Origin: Boletus sp. NGJ
Lineage: Eukaryota; Basidiomycota; Agaricomycetes; Boletales; Boletaceae
DNA: 32,321 nt
Direction of reading: 5' to 3'
NCBI GenBank assembly: GCA_019096195.1
Contig: JAGTXK010000053.1
Location: 1-32,321 of the forward strand
A program made the position numbers and the translations under genes. Positions 1 through 10,294 of this stretch are shown piece by piece (within the stretch, counting starts at the first letter, position 1; the number at the start of each line of letters is the position of its first letter). The notes beneath the pieces were generated by a model. The model was not told the DNA's origin. It searched no databases and worked only from the letters and a program-made list of their open reading frames with translations.

Positions 1-125
1 ATAGAAGTCTGAGAAACCAGAAGAGAGGCAGTGATGATATAGCATGGATAAGTCATGTGAAAAACATTATTTAATTCGTACTCGGAAGGGGAGACAGCAG
101 GATGAGAAAGTCATACTACATGATG

Positions 126-1682
126 CTATTTATGGTACTTGAAGGGAAAATAATGGGGGAGGAGAGGGGGACAGCCAAAATGATCAAAGAATGTCTGTAC
201 ATAGAATTCACAAGCCTGAGACATGGTCTCATAGACCTGCGCTTGCTTGAATTGTTCATCAAAAGAAGGAATGTACGAAAATGATGGGTGGGCACCCAGC
301 CAGGTGGAGAGAAGTACACAGAGACTGTGGAGGACATGAACATTGTCAGCAAATGAGTCTGTCAACCCGAGATCGCCTGCCTTTGACAGCAAAGGCTTAG
401 ACCACAGCACCAGACCCGAACTCCCAGGAAAGATGGCATGCATAAAGCTGACCTGCTCCATACAATGTTCCACCCACAACCGAGGATTGAGGGCTTGGTT
501 GAGGGTGCACAGCTTGTAGCACCAGCCAATCTCGTAGATCTCCCACAAGATCACTCTGATGAGGTGGAGTGGAGGATTGGTCAGCGAGGCGATCGAAATT
601 TCCTTGCCACACCATTCCACAGTTTTGGTGGAGGCAAAGGAAGAACCTTGTACCATGACTGGCACAACGTCACCGAAGATCTCCAGCACTGCCAACTTGT
701 GGCCCTTGGCTGTTTTGTTGCCCATGCTGCTTTTGAGTGCAGCCTCAAGCTCTTCCTTGAATAGCACTTTGTGGAGAATCTCCCTCCACAGTTGGGAGGC
801 AGGAAATCATGTGTGGGGTCATGGTCGAGCTGACTGATCCAGAGTGGGCAAATTGCCAGCCAGTTCATCATAAAAAGCTGGCAGCGCTCGGAGGTCTGGC
901 CTGAGATGAGGATGGCTGGTTCTGGGACATGATAACCCCAGTCCACCATGTCCTTCTTCAGCCTCAATGGGTCTTTGTCGACACGTTTCATGGCATTCTC
1001 CCAAATGGGGAGAGGTGCTGGCATCTCAAGCATGTGTACCTCTTCCCATTTGTCCCAACCTCCGGTGCTACCACCTCCATAGTACATTAGTCCCCAACTG
1101 ACAGTTGATGTATCAAAGACCACTCACTTGGCTTGGGACAAGCGTGTTCTTTTTGCACGGCTCACCTTGTTTGCGCTTGAGTAGGCATTTTGCCCATGTG
1201 ACTGGAAGCTTGCATCTGGGAGGAGGAGGCTTGAGGGACAAGGATACTGGATTGTTCGACTGTAGCTTTGTAGTGCCGGTGGGTATGGAGATAACGAAGG
1301 AATCCACCAGGCCCATGGTAAAGCAGATCAAAAGGACAGGCAGGTTTGCCACCTTAGGAGTACATGCTGCGAATGATGTCATCAGGGAATGTAAACCTCA
1401 CTGGTTTTTCAATGATGGTCCAGGGAGTAATGGTGAAGTTGCAGTGGACCAGCCATACTGGCACACCCGCATGGAACAGCTCATCGCATACTTTGGTGTT
1501 GGGGGTAAAACAACCCATCCAATCAGTGCAGACAGAGAGAGGGGTGGAGAGAGGATAAGTGACGTGAGGGAGGACATATTTGATGTAGTTGAGGAATCCC
1601 ATGATGTTCAAGAAATATCATTGGGCTTGAGCAACGAATATGATGACATCATGGAAGGTCAGAGGGTGGTTAAGAAGGACCA
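126..1682 (-). pseudogene. Broken member of an expanded Agaricomycete-specific family of unknown function
   Basis: Coding signal runs on the minus strand in at least three blocks: about 1682-1354, 1382-1124 and 1123-126. Each block resembles a large family of hypothetical proteins that is multi-copy in many Agaricomycetes. Recognisable stretches are DWMGCF (about 1520), STVSWGLMYY (about 1100), PEPAILIS (about 930), SLTNPP (about 570) and FPGSSGLVLWS (about 400). Three lesions are visible. A TGA at 1618-1620 interrupts an otherwise continuous frame, a frame change occurs near 1115-1123, and a single-base frame change lies in a TTT run at about 805-815. The last 213 codons are open. I see no signal peptide or catalytic motif and infer no function. 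The opposite-strand ORFs here are shadows. I am fairly sure of the family type, and calling it a pseudogene rests on the in-frame TGA plus the frameshift. Confidence 0.7.
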
Positions 1683-1739
1683 TAAGTGTAATAATAGGGG
1701 AAATTTTCAAACTTTTCAAACACTTACTTATTTTTCATT

Positions 1740-2130
1740 TTCTTCAAACTCTTCTCTTCATAAGTCACGTGACTGTGCACGTGACCGTGGGAACACATCA
1801 CATGACAGGTCTAGAACCTATGACGTCATATGACATCATACCTCATGTGATCCACGCCCTTTTAATTTCCGCTCTTCTTACACAGCCCTATTAATCTCTG
1901 TCTTACCATACATAGTAATTTATCACACGCACTGCTTGGTCCATGCGCATTCTCTCCATGTATATAAAGTAGTACTTTGACGACTGGAATCCCCAGTCTA
2001 ATCCACTTGTATCTTCCTCCAACAACCTATTAGCTTCGGCCACCGGTCGTCGTAGGGTTGGGAATATCCAGGACTAAGACTCTCCCACCTGATTTGTTCA
2101 GCCAGGACTCGTGTAGCCTGCAAAGCATTT
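1740..2130. promoter_or_regulatory. Palindromic-motif cluster and TATA box, possibly an LTR fragment
   Basis: This gene-free stretch holds two CACGTG boxes (1766-1771 and 1778-1783), a TGACGTCA box (1821-1828), neighbouring TGACATCA and CATGTGA near-repeats, and a TATATAAAG at 1961-1969. A pyrimidine-rich leader follows. The arrangement fits either a promoter or the U3/R part of a basidiomycete Gypsy LTR. I could not find a second LTR copy, a primer-binding site or a target-site duplication, so the LTR reading is only a suggestion. Confidence 0.35.
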
Positions 2131-2139
2131 CCGAGCCTT

Positions 2140-2640
2140 GTGGTTTGTTTTCCGAAAGGGATTCATAACAATAAGATCATGGCCCAGAGCCTTCAGAAGT
2201 CGACTGGCGATGTCCTTCTTGTCTCCGCATGTTTTCTTCCATTCGTCATAGTGTGCGGCAGCAATTTGGCACAACGAGGTGACACCCGCTGCTTTGTCCT
2301 GCTTCAGTCAGCCAACAAGGGAGGTAGCATGGGGGAGTGGCTCAAAATCTTCGAGGAAAGGGCAATACCATGCCCAGGAGAGGGGGTCAGGAGAAGGGTG
2401 ATGATCGCTTCGACGTATGCAGATGGCATATTCATATTCCTTGCAAAATAGTTGAGGCCACTGGAAACAGTCAATGGTTCCAAAGCACCCATCCACTCAA
2501 GCACACATTTCCTCGTCCCCATTGTGGAGCTTGGAGACAAAGAACATGTTCGGGGAGGTGCAAACAATTGTGCCATCAGTGTGGCAAGTGATAGATTTGG
2601 CATTGAGGAAATTGAAGGTGGCTTATGTGCCATGTAAGCT
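2140..2640 (-). pseudogene. Relic of an unknown minus-strand gene
   Basis: The minus strand reads as protein in two frames joined by a shift at about 2300. An upstream block starts with an ATG at 2633 (MAHKPPS) and contains FARNMNMPSAYVEAI. A downstream block after 2300 contains HYDEWKKTCGDKKDIA and LLKALGHDLIVMN. The composition (alternating charged and aliphatic residues, no low complexity) looks like a real helical protein. The first block stops at TGA 2304-2306, while the next frame carries on open past 2150. The ATG region lies at the edge of a repeat that also occurs at 5.86 kb, where the same MAHKPPS start is seen ahead of a different sequence. I do not recognise the family. Confidence 0.4.
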
Positions 2641-3050
2641 TAGTACCACAGAGACAGCCGACAAGACTCACTATTGTCAGAGCAGATTTGAGGGGCATAC
2701 CTGGACACAGTGGTGGACATGATAGATAGGCTCGTCCGTGTCCAATTCAGTGGTCTGAGGGTGTTGGCAGGGAAGTCCAACAAAGAGGTCTTGAAGTGTG
2801 TGGTGCAATCCTGAGAAAAAGTGGTAGAGCTAGGAAAGATGGAAGACACTTCAATGAGTCTTCAACCCCACTGTCGCTCAATACGAGGTGGTGACGAGGC
2901 GGCTCAATGGACACAAAGTCCAAAAGCATTCTCCATGCGACACAAAGTCAACTCAGGGGGGCCAGGGACGACAAGTGGGGACCGTAACGATATGTGATCT
3001 TGAGTCATGAGGGAAGGCACAAAGTCTTGGGGGTCTTCAAGTTACCCCAC
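2617..3050. repeat. Dispersed repeat, copy A
   Basis: About 430 bp are closely similar, in the same orientation, to 5856-6250, and partly similar in inverted orientation to 6590-6850. Shared landmarks in order are GGTGGCTTATGTGCCATG, GTACCACAGAGACA, TGGACACAGTGGTGG, GAAGTCCAA, GACACAAAGTCCAAA and GAGGGAAGGCACAAAGTC. Divergence is mostly transitions. Copy A carries a small insertion near 2815-2845 relative to copy B. No terminal inverted repeats or target duplications were found. Confidence 0.8.
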
Positions 3051-3808
3051 AGAGTGTGGTTTGAGCGAAGGGGGATGACACAATAGCTGATGTAAGTTGT
3101 TTAGCTTCCCCCAACCCAGATACTCCAACAGAACAGGGTGAGCTGGTAGCCTGAGATCCGACAAGTTGCAACAGCACAGCATATAGCATGCCCCTCAGCC
3201 ATGCAAGCAATCTATCGTCCACCCCTTCTCTCACCTTGTTGGTTGACTCTGCGACTTCAGCCTCCATACTCAGTCCAAAGGAGGGTAATCTAGTTATTGA
3301 GCCTCAGCGAAACAAGTCCAATTTCCACCTCGACAACAGTTGTATCAGACAGCCAAGTATCAGAAGAATGGCCATGTCGGACACTCTCACTCATCCACAC
3401 CACTTCTCACTCAGTCCTCCCTCTTCCCCTCCCTCTTCCCCTCCATACAGACTGAATGCTGGTCTCAAGGCCCGTTTCTCCAATGCCCAGAGGCAACAAT
3501 ATCAGCCTTACATTTGCACTCCTGGAAATGTCCTCCCTGGGCTGCTTTATGCAGCATGATCATTCAGAATAATGTCCCCCAATAATTTAACAGCTGATGG
3601 AATAGAAGAGGCATGTTGTATCATTACTTCAGTTATCTATCTAATATGTGAATAGAGTAGGGATGTGTTTGTCCATGCCCTTTCCACAATGCCTGACAGA
3701 GTTTTACTGTTGGCACTTGACCTTAAACAGGCAGATTACGATCACCTGGCACTATGACTCACCCTCACAACAGCGGAAATCAAATTTACAGAACATCGGC
3801 AGGCCTTT
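3051..3808. other. Stretch without a recognisable gene
   Basis: Several short ORFs occur on both strands, but none shows conserved motifs, a credible intron structure or a translation I recognise. A short CCCTCTTCCC duplication lies at about 3420-3440. I see no RNA gene. Confidence 0.4.
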
Positions 3809-4150
3809 TTGTCCACCATGCATGACCAGAATGATGGAGACCTCATTGTTGGTGGAGCATGTCTTGATATCCTTGATCAAGTACTCAGTATGTGTGGCCT
3901 AGTGGAATTCGAAAGCAGCCAACAATATCATAGGAACACCCGTGCAGAAGATCTCATCACACTGACCCTTACTGAGTCACATGTGGCTCAGCTGCACGAT
4001 TTGATTGGTCCACAGGGTTCACATTGGTTGGGTGAAGATGACAGAGCTCCAAAGGTCTTTCCTGAGGAAGATGCCAAGGAAGACACTGAGGATAAAGATT
4101 GTGATGATGAAGATAACAGGGATGTATCATTTCAGTACTCTCCAAAGTAA
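3809..4150 (+). CDS. Hypothetical protein with acidic C-terminal tail (uncertain)
   Basis: This is an open frame of 113 codons. Residues about 1-80 are mixed (LIVGGACLDILDQVL, then TLTESHVAQLHDLIG). The tail is strongly acidic (runs of E and D interrupted by K, around EEDAKEDTEDKD) before a TAA. The frame is the same as that of the 4286-5626 relic downstream, so it could be the 5' part of one larger degenerate gene, but a stop and about 130 nt separate them. No family was recognised. It lies in a repeat- and relic-rich area, so it may not be expressed. Confidence 0.25.
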   Translation: MSTMHDQNDGDLIVGGACLDILDQVLSMCGLVEFESSQQYHRNTRAEDLITLTLTESHVAQLHDLIGPQGSHWLGEDDRAPKVFPEEDAKEDTEDKDCDDEDNRDVSFQYSPK

Positions 4151-4285
4151 TATCGCATAGTTATTGTTACATGTGTAACCCCTAACCCTGTATGCCCCCC
4201 ATGTACGTGAATGTATGACAATTGTACCCATTCATCACCTCATGTTCTCCACTACCTCATCCTCTCAACATTGAGCTCTTCTGCC

Positions 4286-5626
4286 ATGCCAGCTTCCTCT
4301 GAAAATCAGTCTATAAATAACCTAAATTCTATAGATCAGAAGATATTCACTGATAGCTTACCACAGACCTACCCACCAGTGTTTTATGAAGATTGCCCCA
4401 CCAAGATCGCTCTGCAGGTTGGTCAGGGTTTGTTCAGCGAGCAAAGCACTGATCCCAGCAACTCTGACATGTTCACACCACAACACCCCCTCCCCCAATA
4501 TTCTGTACCTTTTTACCCATATCAAAACACTTTGCTGCAGGCGTCGAGCAGTTCTGTCAACAATGGTGACCCCATGCTGTTTGTTCAAAACTATCAAGAC
4601 ACCTACATTTTCCCAATGCATACTCTCCAGTAAACAATCAGTTCCACCATCAGAATCCAACCTGATCATACTGGCCCAAAGAACTATCAAGACACCCACA
4701 TTTTCTCAATGCATACTCCCCAGCAAACAATCAGTTCCACCATTGGGATCCAGCCCAATCATACCAGCCCAACATTCTTTCGGTCTGCAGACTGCACCCA
4801 GTGTGAACAGGGGCAACCCGAATAGCTTCCACCGACCCTATCCAATAAGATGGAATCAATTCCTCCAGATTCTTCCCCCATTCCTCTAGCCCATCACTCC
4901 ACCACCCAAGCCACTTTAACGAAGCAGAAGACCAGCTGGGCAATCAAGTATGCCCGTGATGAGTTGCTCAAGATAACAGTCACATGGGGAGTGATTTTTG
5001 GTGACAACCATGGTTCATAGATCAAGATGGCTATCTCCAAGGGGCTCCGAAGTGTAGTGGGAGGGGCGGAAGTAGAGCAGCCAAAAACAATGCAAAAAGA
5101 TGTGGTACGTTGCCTCAATGAGCTGCTACACACGTGGAAGGACTATTCACTGCCCTATGTTCTCTCAGCTCTTGACCTTCAACCACAGTATGGCCAGCCA
5201 ATGCTGCCACATACTGCTGTTGCCGACAGGGCCAAAGACTTACTGAGCACATTTTCGTTCCTCCGAGCATCCCCAGAAGAGGATTATTTCATGCTTGGTA
5301 CATTCCACTAAATGATCATACACAAAGTCTTCGAATGTAAGCCAGAGTTGTGGGTTCACATTGATGTGAACGCCACATATGAAGCATTTGACAATTTGTT
5401 TTCCTTCGGGGCAGCTGCCATCACTGCTAACATCCGTGACTACCTGCTGGGGACCAGAGAAGCCCAAAAAGTAAGCCTAGAAAACTGGCTATTAGACTAT
5501 TGTCACACACAGGAATTGGTTGAAGGGATTCAACAAGATGTTGTTCAGCAGGCCATGCTGGACAACCTCCAGCGGTGGATGATGGATTTGGGTATGGCCA
5601 TTGTTACCCAAACTCCTGTATCTTAG
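4286..5626 (+). pseudogene. Unknown ORF of about 446 codons interrupted by four in-frame stops
   Basis: From ATG 4286 (MPASSENQS) to TAG 5624-5626 a single frame stays open apart from stops at 4631-4633 (TAA), 4823-4825 (TAG), 5018-5020 (TAG) and 5309-5311 (TAA). There are no frameshifts and no obvious introns. The N-terminal half is rich in S, P, Q and N with a tandem 31-codon repeat. The C-terminal half looks globular and helical (VVRCLNELLHTWKDYS, YEAFDNLFSFGAAAI, QQAMLDNLQRWMMDLG). Each stop is one C-to-T change away from CAA or CAG. For the first this is directly supported, because the second repeat unit has CAA (4724-4726) at the matching position. I do not recognise the family. A decayed copy of a multi-copy Agaricomycete gene is the most likely explanation. 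Confidence 0.5.
4588..4746 (+). repeat. In-frame tandem duplication, period 93 bp
   Basis: Two near-identical units begin at about 4589 and 4682, each carrying ACTATCAAGACACC and AACAATCAGTTCCACCAT. The period of 93 bp is a multiple of three, so the duplication repeats 31 codons without breaking the frame. The units differ at a few sites, including CAA versus TAA. Confidence 0.85.
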
Positions 5627-5855
5627 CTATTTATATTGGATCAAACGATAGAAACACTGAATGTGAGAAGGTGTTTTGTGCAGACGTTTTGAGATAGGGC
5701 TTACAATTGTGAGTTTGAAGAATAAATCTTGAGACGAGTGTCGTCATGGTGAGCAGGCACAGATGAACTTGAATAAGGGAGGCTGAGAGAATCCGTCACA
5801 TTGAGTGGGGGCTTCAGAGAAAGGGGCAATGTGGAGTAGGTGGTGATGCTTGATG

Positions 5856-6320
5856 GTGGCTTATGTGCCATGTAAACTTAGTACCACAGAGACAATCAAC
5901 AAGACTCACCATCGTCAGAGCGGGTTTGAGAGACATGCCTGGACACAGTGGTGGGCGTGATAAATAGGCTTGTCTGCATCCAATTCAGTGGCCTGAGGGT
6001 GTTGGCGGAGAAGTCCAATGAAGAGGTCTTGAAGTGCATGGTGCAATCCTGAGAAGACGCTTCAATGAGTCTTCAACCCCACTGTCACTCAATACAAGGT
6101 GGTGATGGGGCGACTCAAAGGACACAAAGTCCAAAGTGTTCTCCGTGCGACACAAAGTCAACTCAGGGGAACCAGGGACAACGAGTGGGGGCCATAATGA
6201 TACATGATCTTGAGTTGTGAGGGAAGGCACAAAGTCTTGGGTCTTGAGGGTATCGGCGAGGAGATAAAGGAGCATGGAGAGAGGAATGGTGGTGGAAAAT
6301 TGTAAATGGCATCTTAGCTT
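5856..6320. repeat. Dispersed repeat, copy B and left arm of an inverted repeat
   Basis: 5856-6250 matches copy A (2617-3050) in direct orientation. The right part, about 6060-6320, is the left arm of a large imperfect inverted repeat whose right arm is 6540-6860. Matching pieces include GAGATAAAGGAGCATGGAGA at about 6260, against the complementary CTCCTTTATCTC at about 6585, and the GACACAAAGTC motifs against GACTTTGTGTC. Confidence 0.75.
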
Positions 6321-6462
6321 GAGGAAGAGCACAAAGGGGTCTTGTAAAGCAAGGAGCAGGTGACTGGTGCATGATGCGACCATGTTGATTTGTAAGCACA
6401 TGGCAAACAACTATCACAAATTCTTTGTCTACAAACTTTGCACAATACCCCTTGCTCACTAG

Positions 6463-6860
6463 CATGGCTTCATGGCTCCTCACTGACACCCTCAAGACCC
6501 AAGACTTCGCTCCCTTCCTCATGACTTCAGATTGTGTATCATTATGCCATTTACAGTTCTCCACTACCATTTCTCTCTCCCATGCTCCTTTATCTCCTCA
6601 CCGACACCCTCAAGACCCAAGACTTCGTGCCTTCCCTCACACCTCAAGATCGCATATCGTTATGGCCCCCACTCATCATCCCTGATCCCCCTGAGTTGAC
6701 TTTGTGTCACTCAAACCCTACTCTGCAGTCAGACTTTGTGTCGCACGGAGAATGCTTTTGGACTTTGTGTCCATTAAGTCGTTCCGTCACCACCTCATAT
6801 TGAGCGACAGTGGGGTTGAAGACTCATTGAAGCATCTTCCATCTTTCTTACTTCTACTGG
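6463..6860. repeat. Dispersed repeat, copy C: inverted arm with an internal tandem partial copy
   Basis: 6540-6860 is complementary to 6060-6320 and to 2840-3035. Inside it the sequence ACACCCTCAAGACCCAAGAC occurs at about 6485 and again at about 6605, so the inner edge of the arm has been tandemly duplicated (about 119 bp apart). The spacer between arms is about 6320-6460. A MITE-like or foldback structure is possible, but no terminal motif or target duplication was identified. Confidence 0.7.
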
Positions 6861-7190
6861 TCTATCTTTGCACCACCCACATGTGTAATATTTCTCTCGT
6901 CCAGCGCTGATCACCCTCACTGACCACCACACCATTATAGCAGCTACACCAGTGTAAGTACAGCATTTAACTCGCTCTCATGTTAATAACCCTCTCATAT
7001 AGCACTGTTTTTCCTCTCATCCACCAAACACACATCCATAACTGTACCCACCTCTGCATAAGTGCTTTACTCATCCCGCTCCCATGGTAAGGACTGATGA
7101 TTGAGGGCTTGTGTATAGACGGTAGTGATATCCTCCAATATCATAGGACGCTCCACAGTAGTGACTACAGTGAAGGTTAGTCCTATCCTG
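6861..7190. other. Stretch without a recognisable gene
   Basis: The stretch is AT-rich with no long ORF on either strand. I see no tRNA-like cloverleaf, satellite or conserved coding block. Confidence 0.4.
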
Positions 7191-7199
7191 GAAGCATAA

Positions 7200-8037
7200 T
7201 TGACATTACTTACTGTTGTTCTCCTTACGCCAGGCAATTATACATTCTACATGCAGCCAAAAACTGCCACTCAGTTCCATTGACCAGTTGCTTGCTCAGC
7301 AGAGCAGAACTATTTGTGGGTCATCTAACCTCCATTTGAGCAAATTCCTGATCACCCTAGGTTGACCATCGATCTCATTCAACCACAACAAAATCAGCTT
7401 GAAATCTCTTCACTGGAGCAGTGCCAGCAAACCATGAGTAACTATGCGACTTGTTTTCCAGGTCATTGACAGGTGTGTTAAGCAGCATAAATACTGGAAC
7501 CCACTGACAATTGTGTCCAAAGCACAGTGACTGGTCAGGTCCAGATGTGTAACACAATGGAATGCGGACATGTTCAGGAGATGGACAAAGTGCATTTGAA
7601 AAAAAAGGGCAGGATCAACTAAGAGGTATCTCAGATATGTGAGATTATTGAGGGCGTTGAGAATCATGTGGAATCGACAGAGGCTGTTACCTTCCACATG
7701 TAGGATGAGGTTGACCAGGCTGGAGCAGCGGCGGAGGAGCATTGCAATGGTGCCAGGGGGGACAGACATGCCGATGTGAAGGTAGAGGACAGTCTTTAAC
7801 CTTGTGGTGAGTGAGTGTAAGAGGTTCTGTGCACAAGCTTCAAACAAGATGCTAATTTTCCTGTAAAGGATGGGCTCAATCCTTTGCAGGAAGAATGTCA
7901 GCTTCACGGAAAGATAGCAATTGGAGCCCTTACCACACTTTCATGTAATGGGCCACCTGCATGTAGTTGGCCAGATCATGTGGCTTTCTACTCACTAATA
8001 AAAAAACTATTTGCTCCAGCTCATTGGGCAGATTCAT
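7200..8037 (-). pseudogene. F-box-like / leucine-rich Agaricomycete protein, decayed
   Basis: The start is ATG 8037-8035 (MNLPNELEQIV), matching the LPxEL opening of the F-box-like domain common in Agaricomycete LRR-type proteins. Exon 1 (8037-7934) ends in a GTAAGG donor. A 52-nt intron (7933-7882) ends TGCAAAG and restores the expected W-IEPILYR junction. Exon 2 then runs open with leucine-rich stretches (LVNLILHVEG, THLDLTSH, CLTHLSMTW) to TGA 7412-7410. The same frame continues beyond that TGA with family-like C-terminal sequence (RDFKLILLWLNE, DDPQIVLL), a second TGA at 7298-7296, then GSFWLHVECIIAWRK, which ends near 7200. The family usually ends with a DDPR-V and a FW-A-aromatic block, so both TGAs look like mutations inside a longer gene. 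Family members are presumed ubiquitin-ligase substrate adaptors, but that role is inference. Confidence 0.6.
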
Positions 8038-8422
8038 CCTGTGAATGTTGGAAATGACGACCATAGGCAATGATGATAGGTAGTGGACAGTGGGGGGTGA
8101 AGTAGGCCTCCAGAATGTAAAGGAGGGTATTTACTCTGTGTTCGATCTACTGAGGTATCTTGCTAGGAAATACAGTGGAACCTGAAGGTTTACGGACTCA
8201 GATGAGCTTTCCTCAGCCGATCCAACCTGACAATGTTTACCTGTTCATAATGCAACACTCACTGCACCCTCAATATTACTAACCACACCGAAAGACTCGC
8301 AACTAACAAACTATCCACTACCCCCGAATCGGCACATAGTATGGCCATACACCACAGAAAATGGTCTTAACCCTCATCCAGGTATCTTCAGATCTTAGCG
8401 TAATACACCTTATGCGACGCTA
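8038..8422. other. Stretch without a recognisable gene
   Basis: This is the region upstream of the F-box-like relic. It has no ORF with recognisable content on either strand and no clear core promoter motif. Confidence 0.35.
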
Positions 8423-8605
8423 AGACAGCTGCTTCCATTTCAGGACAACAAGAGCGGGCTTTGGTGTGGCCATGGTCAAGCCATGGCATGGCATTCCTAA
8501 ACTAAGCAAGTTCTGAAGACAGCCATTTCCATTTTTGGACTACCAGAGAAGGCTTTGGTGTGGCCATGGCCAAGCTATAGCATGGCATTGTCTGACAGAT
8601 AGGTA
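8423..8605. repeat. Two-unit tandem repeat, period 94 bp
   Basis: Units start at 8423 and 8517 with AGACAGC and share TTCCATTT, GGCTTTGGTGTGGCCATGG, and CAAGC followed by ATGGCATTG or ATGGCATTC. Each unit contains a GGCCATGG/GCCATGGC palindromic core. It is noncoding as far as I can see. Confidence 0.7.
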
Positions 8606-8989
8606 GATTATCCCATTCAAGTTTGTCTTGTCATCACTGCAGGGTGGACAGATGGAAAGGTTTAATTCTATTCAATTGCTTTGCTGGTCAGCATAATCAC
8701 TAATACATTGTATTCAGCCCAAATAGTGGCCGCTTTTAATGACTGAGGCCTATTGTTACATGCCACTGCTTTCATTACTACAAATTATAAGTACCATGGT
8801 CGTCATGGCACACATTTCCCCCAATCTGTCTGTCATCTTTGTCTTGAACAATGACCAGTCTGAATGTCTCCTCCCAGAGCATTGATTCCACTCTCCTGAT
8901 GCAACAAATGCAATGTATGATCCCGGTGCATGACTGCAGCCTGAAATTCGGGAGCCAGAGCAAATTGTAGAGTATATTTCAATCATTCT

Positions 8990-10294
8990 TTGTTCCCATT
9001 GATTGACATTTCCTTTGGTAGAGCTCCTGGGAATTTTCGCTATAAAGGTCAAATCATCAAATGCATTGTGTCTCTCCACTACAGTGTTGATGACATGTTA
9101 GCAGAGGCTGACCGACAAGCCCATGTTGCTAACACAAGTGTCACAGTCAACCACACGGATGAGTGCGTGATATAATATGTTGCTTATCAGCGTCGCTAAC
9201 AGTGCATTCAAGAAAGAACCATTTATACAAGTCCTATAAGGAACTACTGTGCTGGATTTCCTCTGTTCATGACATCCCTTCAACTGACCTGCACAATGCT
9301 CTACAGCAAGTGAGAAATCTATTTCCTTTGGCTTTGTACAATGGAACTCAAGAGGATTCAGCTCAGACAAGGTGCCGACAGCAGTCGTGCTGATGATACC
9401 TGCAGGCTAAAAGTACAGGTCATCAACTGGCTCATGCAGGGCACCCCGAGACCTGAACCTCCCCTCAGCACAGAAGACAAGACTGGGCGAGGCTTCTACA
9501 ATGATGCGACTGGACACCTTTTGTGTTTAGTTGACTATGACTGGAATGATACGAAGTAAGTGATTTCTGTGCTGCAACACATTCACAACTAACTATCCTA
9601 ATGATACAGCCAATGGCAGAAGATACATGAATTCCATCCAGACTATCTTGTCACCACCCAGTCTTGGCCAGCGTTTCTATATGCTGGTGGCCAGTTTGAT
9701 CCTAACAACCCTGATAATGGCCTGTTCAAGGGTGAAATCTTAGAGAAGGTGAGTCCTGTATCACGAACACTTGCTTTGCCACTGAATCTCATTCCAGGCC
9801 TTCAAAAGCTATTTTTATTTCTCCAAGTGCCATGGAGGCCTTGGGGAACGAGAGCCCTGAGGGATCCTCTTTGATGAGACATCACCGAGGTGAAAGGTGG
9901 ACATGGACTCACGTCACAAAATTGATAGGTATGAAGACAGTTCAACTGCGCACCATAGCCTATGTGGCTTGCCAGGTTAGTCGACCACTTGGTGTTGATA
10001 TTGATTATGATGTTAATTGATCATTGGACTGATCATTGGACTGCCTGGTAGGTTTGGTTTGCCCTGTCCTCTGTCAGTTCATGGGTGATTGTCGATGGTG
10101 TCTTTGACATCCATGAATTCTATGAGGCGATAGTGGAATGGTTTGAGGAAACCAAGACTAAGGGGGACAAAAGACTAGTCGATGATCTTTTGTTGTGGTG
10201 GAACAGAGAAGTCCAGCAACCATTTTGCATCATAATTGGCGCTAATTGGAAAGTGCAGAAGAGTGTTCAGACTGATGTTTGCTTTTCAGATTGA
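8990..10294 (+). pseudogene. DUF6698-like family protein, frameshifted
   Basis: The exon order and motifs match a large basidiomycete family that I take to be DUF6698. The blocks are SYKELLCWISSVHD (about 9230), ADDTCRLKVQVINWL (about 9390), DKTGRGFYNDATGHLLC (about 9478), SWPAFLYA (about 9665), NGLFKGEILEKAFK (about 9718), a TSPS-like box ISPSAMEAL (about 9822), IAYVACQ (about 9955), WFALSSVSSW (about 10055) and LLLWWNREV (about 10190). Introns are clear at 9557-9609 (GTAAGT...ACAG), 9750-9797 (GTGAGT...CCAG) and about 9976-10050 (GTTAGT...GTAG). Two frame breaks spoil it: one near 9365-9378, and an extra A in the CAAAAG run at about 9803, where removing it would give the family's AFKAIF sequence. 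The function of the family is unknown; members often sit beside transposons. Confidence 0.65.

Noticed and set aside
1105-1833. 242-codon plus-strand ORF
   Set aside because: It lies antisense to the recognisable minus-strand family protein, and its translation has no family-like features.
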